DNA of 64,000 bases from Prorocentrum cordatum (GCA_963575745.1 CAUYUJ010009380.1:52501-116500), one strand, 5' to 3'. Positions 52,716 through 62,849 are shown, counted from the stretch's first letter. Program-made: numbers and translations. The notes: generated from the sequence alone by a model not told the origin.

Positions 52716-54125
52716 CAGGAATTCACCGTTCAGGGACCCACGCTGGGGGGAGGAGGGGGGGGAAAGTGTAGGATGAGGAGAAGGAGGAGGAGGAAGGGGT
52801 AGGACGAGGAGGAGGAGTACAAATGCTGAATCACCCACGCAAGAATAGCCCTCGCGCCCCAACGCCGAATCCCAAACGCTCAGAGGCCCTGGGGCCTCTC
52901 CCAAGGGCCCGGGGGCCATCCCCGAGAGCTCTCCGAGGCCTCCCCCAGAAACCCTCCGGACCCAGAGACTGTGAAGCATCTCCCTCCCCTCCCCCCTGCT
53001 CCTCCTCTCGCCCCTGCTCCTGCCCCCCAGCTCCTTCGGGCGCGGCCGAGGCCAGGAGCGCTGGCTCCAACTCGTTCTGGAGAGCGCTCTCGGGGCGCCT
53101 CCCTGGAGCGCGGAGGTGGCCGCGCGGACCGCGCTCCGCGCGCTCCTCGAGGCGCGAAGCTGCGGCCAGGAGGAGGAGGAGGAGGAGGAGGAGGAGGAGG
53201 AGGAGGAGGAGAAGGAGGAAGGAGGAAGGAGGAAGGAGGAAGTATGAAGGAGGAGGAGGAGGAGGAGGAGGAGGAGGAGGAGGAGGAGGAGGAGGAGGAC
53301 CCGCAGCTGTCGGCCACGGAGCGCCTCCGGGAGGCCGGGAGGCCTCCTGCCCGCAGGGGCTCTGGAGCCTGCCGCAAGAGGCTCGGGGGCCTCTCCCCCG
53401 CAGCCAGCCCAACGACGGAGGGGGGCGCCCAGCTTCCCCTCGGTCGTGGCTGCCTCTCACGTCGCCCCGTGTGGCCTCGCGCTCGTCTGCGGTAGTCGTC
53501 TTCTTTCATACCGCCATGTGTCAGCTCGTACCGGCGCGGGGCGGGAGGGCACGGCTCGCGGCCATGCATGTGGGGCCACTCCCAGGGATTGCGGGGCCCT
53601 TTCCCGAATGTCTCAAGCCTCTCCAGCAGACTGGTGATTGGAAGCGGCGCAGGGCCAGGACGATTGCGGAAGCGATGTGCCGCCCGAGCTGAAGATGGCA
53701 AAATGCATCGAAACGGGTATTGTGAATGACCCCTCGTCCAAGATATACAAGGGTACCGGCCCCCCTGCGCATTGGATGAATCCCCCCTCGAAGGGAGAGC
53801 TATCATGATGTGTGCGTGTTGCACAGAAGCATTGAGCATTCTGTTAGATTAGGCTGGCATTGAGCAGAGGTGGGTGTTGTTACCTTCGACCCCAAAAAGG
53901 CATCTCCAGAGCCTCGCCGGGGCCTCCGAAGAAGCTGCTGGGGGCACGGTGGGTCGCAGGCGAAACTTGGCGCGACCTGGGGCGGTCAAGGTGGGATTCC
54001 GGGGTCATCTCGGGGAAGTCGTGGGACTGTCTCGGAACGCCGTGGATCCGTCCAAGAACGCCCCGCGACAATCTTGCGCTGCCTTGGGGATTGGGGCCCG
54101 TTCGCTACAGCGCATACTGCTGACC
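52716..54125. other. No recognised gene; GC-rich with (GGA)n
   Basis: Holds (GGA)n-rich tracts at 52740-52815 and 53165-53300. A plus-strand frame of 289 codons and minus-strand frames up to 319 codons overlap the repeat, are Pro/Arg/Ser-rich and lack motifs. I do not call a gene. Confidence 0.5.
53165..53300 (+). repeat. (GGA)n microsatellite
   Basis: Two GGA runs separated by GGAAGTATGAAGG. Confidence 0.95.
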
Positions 54126-54129
54126 ACAT

Positions 54130-54482
54130 TCGTGCTCGACTGAGACGACGTCGGGCTCCAAATTCGCCTCCCGCATCTCGCCGAGCAACGCAATTGCAAG
54201 CTGCCACTGGCCACCTTTCTCGCACGAGCTGATCCCAGCGCTGTAGATGAAAATGTCTGGATCCACATGGGCGGCCCGCATATCGCTGAGCAGAACAAGC
54301 GCCCGCAACCACTGTCCGCGCTTCTCGCACGCGCTGGCCACAGAGCTGTAGCTGACAACGTTTGGCTCCATGCTCGCCTCCCACATGTCACTGAACAACG
54401 ACAGCGCCAACATCCAATTCCCACCCTTCTCGCACGCACTGATGCCTGCGTTGTAGGTTAGACTAGGGCTGACCTGCGGACT
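54130..54482 (-). CDS. PPR protein exon with three repeats
   Basis: Three PPRs: TYNAGISACEKGGNWMLAL to MEPNVV; SYSSVASACEKRGQWLRAL to VDPDIF; IYSAGISSCEKGGQWQLAI to LEPDVVS. The upstream boundary reads GTGGACGGTAGTCCGCAG, then GTCAGCCC, matching an acceptor CAG|G. The frame ends shortly after DVVS at a stop near 54105, probably intronic. The three repeats are uninterrupted. It is placed between PPR exons on the same strand, which fits one multi-exon gene. Confidence 0.85.
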
Positions 54483-54763
54483 ACCGTCCACAAGTGCCAG
54501 AGTATTGAGAGTGCGCTTGCTGCTGCGTTAGTGCTTCAGGGCGGGCTCGGTGCTTGATAATTCTGCCGGCGCCCAGAGCAGCGTTTGCCTAGCAAGAGCG
54601 GGTATGGCAGCATCGGCAGAGGCCCGAGAGGGAGGCGGAGCGACGTGACTGGCAAACGACGCCAGCCACTGTGGAGAGGGTGTCGTGGGCAATCAGGAGG
54701 AGGAGGAGGAGGTCGAGGAGGGGAATGTAAGCTTTATGGGGGAAACTATGCCCCACACCTCCT
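54483..54763. other. Intervening sequence
   Basis: Short AGG repeat at 54695-54720; no gene seen. Confidence 0.4.
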
Positions 54764-54885
54764 GGGACACGCGCCGTGCGAGAGGGGCCCCTGGAAAAGA
54801 GTTATACGGCGTTTGCGGCTCGGTCCAGAAACATTTTGTTGGTAGCCCTTCACAGGCGAGAGGTGTCCCAATAGGTGTGGGGCGT
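54764..54885 (+). repeat. Direct repeat of about 125 bp, copy 1
   Basis: Begins GGGACACGCGCCGTGCGAGA, contains GCGTTTGCGGCTCGGTCCAG and ends AGGTGTGGGGC. Copy 2 is at about 55112-55240. Confidence 0.75.
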
Positions 54886-55111
54886 GTGTTTTTTTCCAAT
54901 CCCGCGGCGCTTCCATGAAGTAGACTTTCAAAGCAACCTGGGAGGAAAAGGTTCTCGGAGGCACGTGCCGAAGCCTCTTTGGCATTTTGGGAGCTTCCTG
55001 GGCGCGTCCGTGGGTCTTTCCGGGGGTCTGCCGAGAGCGCCTTGGGGGCTCGGTGGAGGCGCCGAGGTGCGCCCCCGCAGGCCTGGCGACGGTTCAGCCC
55101 TTGGCCGTACG

Positions 55112-55240
55112 GGGACACGCGCCGTGCGAGAAGGACCCCAGACAAAAAACAGCGTTCCTGGGCGTTTGCGGCTGGGTCCGGATGCGTGTGTCTGCAAGCC
55201 TTCCAGCGCGAGGGCTGTCCCAAGAGGTGTGGGGCAGTGC
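55112..55240 (+). repeat. Direct repeat of about 125 bp, copy 2
   Basis: GGGACACGCGCCGTGCGAGA ... GCGTTTGCGGCTGGGTCCGG ... AGGTGTGGGGCAG. It is 348 bp from copy 1, so a tandem unit of that size may have been duplicated. Confidence 0.75.
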
Positions 55241-56235
55241 CTTTTCCACGCAGGCGGCTTGGGCACTTCTGGAGGGCTCTTGGGAGCGTTTCTCAAACTA
55301 TCTGGGAGCCTCTCGGGGGCGTCCTGAGGGCTCGCTGGCCGTGGGGGCGGCCAGGCGGAGGGGAGGCGCTCCAGAGTTGGCCTTCTCGGGCCACCCCTGA
55401 AGCCGTCCAAGGGGTTTCGGGACCCGTCTGGGACGCCTCCGGTAATCTCTTGGGGGCGTTTTGCGCCGTCGCAGAGGGAGGATGCCCGAGCCGCGTCGGG
55501 CCAATTTCGGAGGCCTATGGCGCCATATTGGGCTATAGATGGGGGGGCGGAACACAAGAAGAGCATCCCAGGAACCATGATATCGATTGTTTCTTGTCCT
55601 CGCGGCTCTCTTGGAAGTGCCCTGGGAAGCCTGTGGAAGTGTATTGGGTCCCTCTGAAACCGTTTTTGCGTTTCCTGGGGCTCTCTGGGACCCTCTGGGG
55701 GCTCCCTGGAGGCTACCGTGGGCCCCGCCAAAGCTACATCTACTGGCCTTCGGAACATCCCGCTACCGTGCATGGGTTGTGGGTCAGGGGCCTCTTCAGT
55801 ATTCGTTGTGATCTCGTGGTAGGCCCCTCGGGGGACTCTTGGAAGCAGTTTTGAAGCCTTTCAGTGGGCGTTATGGGGCCTCTTGGGGCCTCTCGTGGGC
55901 CTTTTGGGAAGCTCTTGGGGCCTCTCGGGGTCCTCTTGGGGCCTCCTGGGGCCCTCTTAGGACAGAAACCTTGAATTCTCAGTTCGCGGTCCCTCATTGG
56001 GACTGTCTTGGGGCCCTCTTGGGTCATCCTGGGCGCCTCTTGTGCCGTCTTGGGGCCCTTTGGGGCCGTCTTGGGGCCGTTTTGGGGGGCCTCTTGTACG
56101 TCTCAATGATTTGGGCTCTTGGGGCCCTCTTGGGAGTCCTCTTGGGCCTCTTGGGGCGTCCTGGAGCCCTCTTGGACCGTCTTGGGGCCATCTTGGGCGT
56201 CTTGGTGCGATCCTTGGGGCCCCTCTGAAGCAGCT
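55241..56235 (+). repeat. CTTGGGGCC-type degenerate minisatellite
   Basis: Weak to 55850, then clear (GGCCTCTTGGGGCCTC, CGTCTTGGGGCC) to 56235. It ends beside the PPR exon at 56396. The sequence near 54940-55110 is also of this type. Confidence 0.75.
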
Positions 56236-56395
56236 ATGACGCTCTCTGGGCTTCTCTGGTATCTTCTGGGGGCTCCCTGGGGTTGACCGTGGGCTCTGCT
56301 GGGGCCGTCCCCACGGTTGAAGCCGCTGAGGTGCTGCCCCCCGCGAGGGTGGGAAGAATGGCCGTACTGGCACGCGGAATGCCGGGCATTGTAGG

Positions 56396-56776
56396 TTAGA
56401 TGACGTCTGGCTCCAAGTTCGTCCCCAATACCTCGCTGAACAACGACAACGCCTCTTTCCATCGTCCTCCTTTCCGGCACACGCTGATCCCAGTACTACA
56501 AATAATAACGTTGAGCTCCAACTTCAATTCAACCATTTCGTCGACAAGCGACAGGTACTGCTGCCACTGACGCCCTTTTCCGCATGCGCTGACAATATCA
56601 ATGTAGAGACTGTGGCTTTCTTTCGCACGTGACTGGCATGCGTCCCGGAACAGACGTAGCGCTTCGATCCACTGAGTTTGTCTCCCGTGATTCCTGATGG
56701 TCGCTTTGAGAGACGAGGCACCTCGCGAATATTCAAGCTGGCCATCCAACATCCATTCGGGAACCGACTTCGGCAC
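56396..56776 (-). CDS. PPR protein, N-terminal exon (copy 2)
   Basis: Reads VPKSVPEWMLDGQLEYSRGA, then TQWIEALRLFRDACQSRAKE, then two PPRs: SHSLYIDIVSACGKGRQWQQ to LELNVI, and ICSTGISVCRKGGRWKEAL to LEPDVI, followed directly by TAA. The first segment matches 45161-45433 and is probably the start of a PPR gene running to lower coordinates. An in-frame TGA precedes VEVPKS, so the initiator is the ATG of WMLDG or lies in an upstream exon. Ending exactly at DVI followed by a stop suggests a splice donor at GTCATC. No transit peptide is visible in this exon. Confidence 0.8.
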   Translation of the reverse strand: MPKSVPEWMLDGQLEYSRGASSLKATIRNHGRQTQWIEALRLFRDACQSRAKESHSLYIDIVSACGKGRQWQQYLSLVDEMVELKLELNVIICSTGISVCRKGGRWKEALSLFSEVLGTNLEPDVI

Positions 56777-58045
56777 TTCAACGGCTCATCAACAACACAC
56801 ATTACCCTGTCTCTTGCACCCTCCTGCCTAGACGGGCAAGCTGGGCCAAAATGGCTGAGGACCTACAGAACATATGATGAAGAGAAATGTGAAGTACGAA
56901 AGCTGAGCCAGCTTCCAAGAAGTTTCTTAAACAAGCCTGGGCCGACTGTTTGGTCTCATGCTGCAGGGACGAACGTGTTCAAAAGCTGGGCCACCTTTCC
57001 AGCACAGTGGTTGAGAAATGATGGCCCGGCAGGGGAGGTGTCTTGATTCGATGCTTGACCGTAAGCCCCAGACTTCGTGCTGCCCCCCAGCTTACTTATT
57101 GGGTGCCTCGCTTGCTTGGAGCAGGGGAGCGGTCTCTGGTAGAACCCGTCGGGCCGCCTCCTCGTGACCTGGAGAGCAGATCCGACAGCCCTGTCGGCGT
57201 GAGGGGACGACTGCTTGCCATCTCCAGGCATTCTGAAGCTCTCTCCTCTCGCTATGGCCACCTCGGAGCCTGCTTCGCCTCCTGAGTTACGTCAACCCAA
57301 TGGGTACCAACAGCAAAGTCGTAATCGAGTCGAAGGGAAGCCCCTTCGGTTAGCCGCCACAGAGGGGCGGTCCTGGGGAGGGTCGGGGTGAGTGTCCTTG
57401 GGATGAGCCGCCCCGTTGGGGAGGGGCTCTCCCCCGCTTGATGCCTCGTCTCCCGCACGCCTCGATCTCACATGCAGCGGGGGTGAGACTCTGAGCCTGC
57501 AGCATGCCGCATGCGTGCCCTAAGATAGTCCAGGAGCATGTGCTGGAGCTGTCTTGACGGTCTCTTGGGCCCTCCTGGACGCTCCGGGGGCTAGCCAAAA
57601 AGGCCCATATCGCACACAAAAACGCAATCGTCGTTCGCAAAAATTCAGCATGTTCACGCTGTCGGTCTTACGAGCGTCCACAACTGCCGCAGAGGCCGAC
57701 CATACCTCTACTAGACGGCCTCGGAGGCTGCCAGGAGCCGCCCAAGAGGCACCCAAACCAATCCTAAGAGGGCCCACAAACGCGCGCGACCACTGCGAGC
57801 CTCTCCTCGAGAAGGACCCAAGACTTCCCAGAGGCCTCCGATGAGACCCCGAAGAGGTCCCCAAGAGGCCTCCAGGAGCCCAAGACCTCGTGCTGGAAAT
57901 ATTGAGCAGTCTGCAGAAGCCTTTCAAGAGGCTCCCAGGAGGACATACAGGACCACCCAATAGTCTCCCCCAAAGGCCTTCAAAAGCTTCCAAGAGGCGT
58001 CTGGTCCACGACGCCGTCGGGATGGGCCGAACTTCCTCATAGATT
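56440..58045. repeat. Segmental duplication, copy 2 (PPR 5' region)
   Basis: Collinear with 44980-46440. The non-coding part upstream of the PPR frame is as well conserved as the exon, so the duplication is of genomic DNA and not of a processed transcript. Confidence 0.8.
56841..56861 (-). other. Spliced-leader-like sequence upstream of PPR copy 2
   Basis: On the minus strand it reads TCCTCAGCCATTTTGGCCCA, with AGCCATTTTGGC identical to the leader and about 17 of 22 positions matching overall. It lies about 65-85 nt upstream of the PPR frame. It may be a relic of an ancient retroposed mRNA; the match is imperfect. Confidence 0.4.
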
Positions 58046-58700
58046 TGGCAGCAATCGGGACGCATCAAGCGCGGTACCAGCAAAACCAGTTGCCCGACGG
58101 ATTGATGTAATTCAATCGCTGCGTTTCTCCATAATGTCGATCTGCGCATGCCGCTTTCCGGCCTGGTAACAATCAAGCGTTGTCTCGGCACGGAAGACTG
58201 CTCCTGCGGATCGGGTCCAGGCCGATGTCTGAGGTTAGGTGTGTCTGCATGGGTCCTGGGGTGGGGGGTCCGATGCAGGTAGGGGTGGGGCAAGGAGGCT
58301 CCACAGTCGGACTTGATTGGAGAGGACACGCGCAAGGACACAAGACCCTTCCGAGGGCCACGTTGCAGCAGGACTGCAGAAGGCATGGGTCGCGAAACAC
58401 AGGACACAAGGATACCCTTGACCAGGCAGGGTAGACCTACTGATCAGGGCCGACTGCAGGGGATGCATCGGCGAGCCTTGATGTCCAGGAGCGGCCTCGG
58501 GAGCTGCCCGAACGCCCTGGGTGCCCTGGGACCAGAGAAAGCGGGCCCAAGGGGCACGGGGCCCTCCCGAGCCCCTCCGGACTGATTCCCTGCCGCCCTG
58601 CGGTGGCGCGGTCGCGGGGCCCTTCGCGCACTCGCGGAGTACACGTCCACGACAGCCCATGTTGAAAATGATCAGGGGCTGCTTGACCTCATATTGCCAA
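58046..58700. other. No recognised gene
   Basis: Ordinary GC-rich sequence. Minus-strand frames continue from the duplication but show no motif. Confidence 0.4.
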
Positions 58701-58703
58701 AGA

Positions 58704-59189
58704 TTAGCTCGAGGAACTCGCCCAACGATATACATCAACTGGGTCACGGAAGATTCCAGAGGCACCGCAGTCGACCAGGTGATCAGCAGGCTCGTCTAGA
58801 CATTGCGCAATATGGCTTTCAATTTTCCGGAAGACAACACGACTAGTAACCTGTGTCACGCCAGCGGCGTACGCCGAGTCATACCCGACCACTGCCGATG
58901 ATGAAGAGGATGAATCAATAAACTCATGTGTAGAAGCTGAGAACGCTTGCCTGCTGTCCTGCGCGCGTGGCTGATAGCCATACAGCTGTCTTCCCGACGT
59001 TACTGCCACTATGCTAGCAGATCTGGGAGTCGCACCTGATCCCCTGCCGCACGGCACGGCAGCGGGCATGGCCGCCAGCCGGCCGCGGGGAGTGCGCACC
59101 GGCTGCTTGCTTTCGGCTTCTAGCTGCTCATTGCTGCAGCTGCTGGCTTTTGTGCTGCCAGATATGGAGGCTGTGCTGGAGGACTCCAT
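58704..59189 (-). CDS. Hypothetical Ser-rich protein or exon
   Basis: ATG at 59189 followed by 161 codons: MESSSTASISGSTKASSCSN, later SGRQLYGYQPRAQDSRQAF, YDSAYAAGVTQVTSRVVF and KIESHIAQCLDEPADHLVD. Composition is protein-like, with a Ser/Thr-rich start and a plausible folded C-terminal part. No domain is recognised. It lies upstream of the PPR 5' region on the same strand. It could be a first exon, or chance in GC-rich DNA. Confidence 0.35.
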   Translation of the reverse strand: MESSSTASISGSTKASSCSNEQLEAESKQPVRTPRGRLAAMPAAVPCGRGSGATPRSASIVAVTSGRQLYGYQPRAQDSRQAFSASTHEFIDSSSSSSAVVGYDSAYAAGVTQVTSRVVFRKIESHIAQCLDEPADHLVDCGASGIFRDPVDVYRWASSSS

Positions 59190-59815
59190 GGCCGTAATTG
59201 TCAGGGTAGTGTTTGGGCCCTATTGGGGCTGTCCTGTGCTGTCTCGGAGTTCTCTTGGGGCCTGTTGGGCTGTTGTGGTGGCGATCTCTGGAGGGCGTGT
59301 CGAGCCGTCAGCAAGCTCGCCGACGCCTTCTGTGGCATTCTGGGAGCCCCCCTGGAGCCGTCCTTGAGCTCTCTTGGGGCACTCTAAGACAGTACAGAGT
59401 GGCCGAAGACGGCCCAAAGACGGACCGAGACGGCCCAAAGGGGACCCGAAGACGGCCCAGGAGTCCCCGAGGGGGGCCGCCGATGCCGTCGTGGAGCTGT
59501 ATCGCGTCGAGAAGCCTAAGAAGCAAAAGACACACATGCTCCATTGAATCCTAAAAGGTCTCGAACTTCCTGTGGTCTTCTGGACGGCTCCTGCAAGGCC
59601 TCTTGGGGCGTCTAGGGGCCTCTTGGAGGCCTCTTGGAGCCGCTTGAGGCCTCTCGGGGGCCCTGCCGGGCAGCTGTCGGAGCCAACTCTGGCCATCCCG
59701 GACCCTGTACGGCTGTCCCGGGCCGTTTTTGGACACCCTGGGGCACCCCAGGCCCGACAGGGGAGGGGTCCGGAGGCAGCGCCGAAGCCGCTCCAGGCAG
59801 ACCCCCGGGGGGGCT
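59190..59815 (+). repeat. CTTGGGGC-type degenerate minisatellite
   Basis: Imperfect TCTTGGGGC and GGCCTCTTGG motifs; no gene seen. Confidence 0.6.
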
Positions 59816-59817
59816 CG

Positions 59818-60032
59818 AGGAAGCGATTGGCCCAGAGACCTTTGCCGCACAGGCTCCTGAGGAAGCGATCGGACCAGAACTGAAGGCACACTGAGGAAGC
59901 GATTGGCCCAGAATTGAAGCGATTGGCCCTGAATTGAAGCGATTTCGAGGAGGCGATTGGCCCAGAATTGAAGGGATTGGCCCTGAATTGAAGCGATTTC
60001 GAGGAGGCGATTGGCCCAGAATTGAAGGGATG
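59818..60032 (+). repeat. GATTGGCCCAGAATTGAAGC tandem repeat
   Basis: Units of about 20 bp, arranged from 59940 in a higher-order pattern with GATTTCGAGGAGGC. Confidence 0.92.
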
Positions 60033-60093
60033 ATGACGGCTTCGGGCTCCAGCATCGCCGCCCACACCTCCCTCAACAACATCAGAACCATGC
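60020..60093 (-). pseudogene. PPR half-repeat remnant
   Basis: Reads LMLLREVWAAMLEPEAVI, the end of a PPR, adjoining the tandem repeat. Confidence 0.55.
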
Positions 60094-60290
60094 TTGTCCG
60101 ACCATGTACGTGAAAAGATACCGCTGATATCTCAAGTCATCTCCCTCAACTCGCTGAACAACATCGCCACCCACACCTCCTTCAACGACATCAGAGCCAT
60201 GCTTGTCCGACTATGTACGTGAAAAGATACCGCTGATATCTCAAGTCATCTCCCTCAACTCGCTGAACAACGACAGCGCCTGCATAGCGT
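60065..60290 (+). repeat. 109-bp tandem duplication within PPR remnant
   Basis: Two copies of CATGCTTGTCCGAC..ATGTACGTGAAAAGATACCG..CAAGTCATCTCCCTCAACTC, starting near 60065 and 60174. The second part derives from a PPR second helix. Confidence 0.85.
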
Positions 60291-60345
60291 GCCCACCCTT
60301 TTCGCACGCGCCGATTCCAGCTTGGTAGGTGAGTTGAGGAACCTG
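60241..60345 (-). pseudogene. PPR remnant with early stop
   Basis: Reads LTYQAGIGACEKGGHAMQAL and SLFSELREMT, then TGA. One PPR truncated near its end by the duplicated sequence. Confidence 0.6.
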
Positions 60346-60404
60346 GGATGAAACCCAACGCAAGCAGATGGCACAGACACTCTCGAGGTTGTTTTGTCTT
60401 GGAC

Positions 60405-60595
60405 TCGTGCTGACCCGTGCTGTTTCCTGCTGCCTGTTTGCGTATTGCTGCTGCTTGCTGCTGCCAGGTGCTGGATCGACTTGCTGCAGGCCGTTGCTTC
60501 TGCTGCCTGCCGCTGCTTGCTACTGCTGGCTCTGCCGCGGCGCTGGTTCTCCTGCTGGCTCTGCCGCTGCTGTTACTGCTGGGGCCGGAAGGGAC
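60405..60595 (+). repeat. CTGCTG-rich degenerate repeat, block 1
   Basis: TGCTGCTTGCTG, TGCTGCC and similar. Blocks 2 and 3 lie at 61490-61965 and 62515-62830. Cys/Leu-rich plus-strand frames are artefacts. Confidence 0.8.
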
Positions 60596-61265
60596 ACACT
60601 GTTGGGATCTCCCGGGGCCTCTTGGGTCGTACCGGGGCGCTGCAGGGGGCCTGCTCGCCTGCTGGTGGGGGGGGGGGCACCTTCGGGCAGAAAAAAAAAA
60701 CAGCCTGAGGCTCTCCTGACGCCTCTTGGGGCCATGTTGGGCCCGTGCGAGGGGGCCTCGTGTGCACTCTCAAGGCCATCTAGCAGTTCCTAGGGGGCCT
60801 CGCAAAGCCCTTCTGGGAAGTCCAGCGGGGCATCTCGAAAGATCTTGGGGCCATCTTGCGGCTGCCTCGGGGTACCTTGGAGCCGTGTTGGGGCCATCTT
60901 GGAAGCCAGTCAGGGGCATGTTGGGAAATCTTGGGGACGTGTGAGGCCGTCTAGACTGCTCGTGGGCGTTCTTTGCCATCTTCGACGCCTTTGAGGCCCT
61001 TCTGGGAGCTATCTCGAGCCCATTGAAGAGTACCAGCGAGTGCGCGAAAGCCAGAAAAAAAGAAAGTGCATGCATGATTTTCACCTCTTGCGGGTCTGCT
61101 CATCTGGGGGCCCTCTTGGCGGTATATTGTGGCGGATTGGGCTGGGGCGTCTGGCGCCGCCTTCTGGGCCTGTGTGGTCGTGAGCGTGTTCTGGAAGCTC
61201 TTTTTGACTTTACGGGCCCTCGGAGGCCCGATCGGGGAGCCTTAGGGCGGCCCTGGGGCGCGCCA
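60596..61265 (+). repeat. CTTGGGGCC-type degenerate minisatellite
   Basis: GCCTCTTGGGGCC and CATCTTGGGG motifs with G and A homopolymers at about 60665-60700. No gene. Confidence 0.6.
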
Positions 61266-61267
61266 GG

Positions 61268-61420
61268 GTAACTTTTAGCCACCTGGGCGAGCGCCTTCCA
61301 AACAGCGTTGGCACCGGCATTCGCACGGAAGACCTGCACTGACCCGCGGACCGCGTCCACGGCAAACGGCCAGATCAGATCAGAATCCCCCTGCTGGCCA
61401 CCACAGCTCACTCGCATGCA
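61268..61420 (-). pseudogene. Very decayed PPR boundary
   Basis: Retains CGTGGACGCGGTCCGCGGGTC, similar to the GTGGACGGTAGTCCGCAGGTC boundary of other PPR exons, and CCAGGTGGCTAAAAG. No intact repeat remains. Confidence 0.25.
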
Positions 61421-61489
61421 AGGGTGAGGATCGCTTGTCTGCTTGGCTTCGTATCGGCAGTCCTGCTGGCCAGGATGCTAGGCTGGTGG

Positions 61490-61965
61490 CCTGCACCTCG
61501 TAGCCTGATCGCCTGATTTCTCTGTTGCTTGCTTCGTTCCTTGCTCGTCCGTCCGCTGTCGCTCACTGCCGCTTGCCGCTGCTTGGTACCGCCTGCTACT
61601 TGCTGCTATTCGCTCCTGGTTCCCGCTTCTTGTCGCGACTGACCAGTACCTTCTGGTGCGTGCTGATTGTTTCTGCGGCTTGGTTCTGCGTTGTGTTAGT
61701 AGTTGCTGCTGGCTGGTGCTGCTTAGGTGCTGCTGCATGCTGTTGCTGCGTGCTGCTGCTAATAATGGTTGCCCCCTTGTGTACTAATGCTGTTTGCTGC
61801 TGCTTGCTGGTGATTGGTGCTGCTGCTTGCTGTTGCTGCTTGAGGCTTGCTGGTGCTGCCTGGTGCGAGTGATTGCTGGTGATACCTGCTGCAGGCTGCG
61901 GCTTTGCTGGTGCTACCTGCTGCGTGCTGATGTTACTATTGCTGCGTGCTAATTATGGGATCTCT
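61490..61965 (+). repeat. CTGCTG-rich degenerate repeat, block 2
   Basis: TGCTGCTTGCTGGTG and TGCTGCGTGCTG sequence. Confidence 0.8.
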
Positions 61966-62347
61966 TCAGGACTTCTTGGTGATCTACGGAATCATGTTAC
62001 GAGCCGTTTGGGCAACGATAAGCGTCGATGCTGTGACCTTCTGGGGACCTCTTGAAGCTTTCAGAAGCGACTTCGGAAGCATCTCAGGCATCGTGAAGCC
62101 CTAGGGGGAGGGACAACCCGAGATATCCTGGGACCCACCTGTGGTCCATGGGAGGGCCACGTTGCAACGCTCTTGGAACATCTGGGAGGGGGCTGCAGGA
62201 AACCCATGTAGGCCAAGAAGCCCCTTTGGACTTTCCGTGTGGCCTCTCCAAGCAATCTTGGAACTCCTGGGTGCCACGCGGGGCCCAGATGGGAGGTCTG
62301 AGTGCCGTCTGAAAGGGTGTCGGTGCCAGTGTAAGGGCCATCCTGAA

Positions 62348-62491
62348 CAGGGCTGAACCTAAACGGTGTTTTTCGTTTTCGTTTTGTGTTCGTTTTCCCT
62401 CGTCGTGTCTTCAACCCACCTCTACCGCAAAACGACGTCGAAACGAAATCGGCCCACGAAATCGCCAAAACACCGTTTAGGTCCAGCCCTG
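62348..62491. mobile_element. 144-bp MITE with CAGGG termini (hAT-like)
   Basis: The left end CAGGGCTGAACCTAAACGGT and reverse-complemented right end CAGGGCTGGACCTAAACGGT differ at one base, and pairing continues through GTTTT. The flanks ATCCTGAA (62340-62347) and ATCTCGAA (62492-62499) match at 6 of 8, a possible aged 8-bp target duplication. CAGGG-type ends with 8-bp duplications are usual for hAT elements; that class call is inference. The interior is non-coding. Confidence 0.8.
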
Positions 62492-62514
62492 ATCTCGAAA
62501 TCTCCGCACGGGCT

Positions 62515-62830
62515 AGTGCTGATCGCTGCGTAGTGTTGCTTGGTGCAGCCTGGCGCTGCTGCACGCTGCTGCTGCTGCTTGGTGCTCGCTGGTGCTGCGT
62601 GTCTGCTACTTCGTGCTGCTGTTTGCTGTCGCTGTTACGTGCCGTTGGTATTACTTCCCGCTGTTGCTTGCTGTCGCTGCGTGTGAAGTGCTGCTGATTC
62701 CCAAGTCTGCTTGCCGCGTGCTGCTGCAAAATGCTGATGCGTGCTACATGATGGTGCTGTCCGTGCTGCTGTTGCTTTTCGCTGCTACTGCTTGGCGCTG
62801 CAGGGTGCTGCTTCTAGCTACTTCTCACTG
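62515..62830 (+). repeat. CTGCTG-rich degenerate repeat, block 3
   Basis: GCTGCTGCTGCTTGGTGC and TTGCTGTCGCTG motifs. Confidence 0.8.
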
Positions 62831-62849
62831 CTGACTTAATCAGCTGATC

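Noticed and set aside
52823-53692. Plus-strand 289-codon frame as a protein gene
   Set aside because: It spans GGA microsatellites, is Pro/Arg/Ser-rich, overlaps equally long minus-strand frames and has no motif.
60394-60719. Cys/Leu-rich plus-strand frames resembling membrane proteins
   Set aside because: They translate the degenerate CTGCTG repeat, which gives similar hydrophobic frames in all three blocks.
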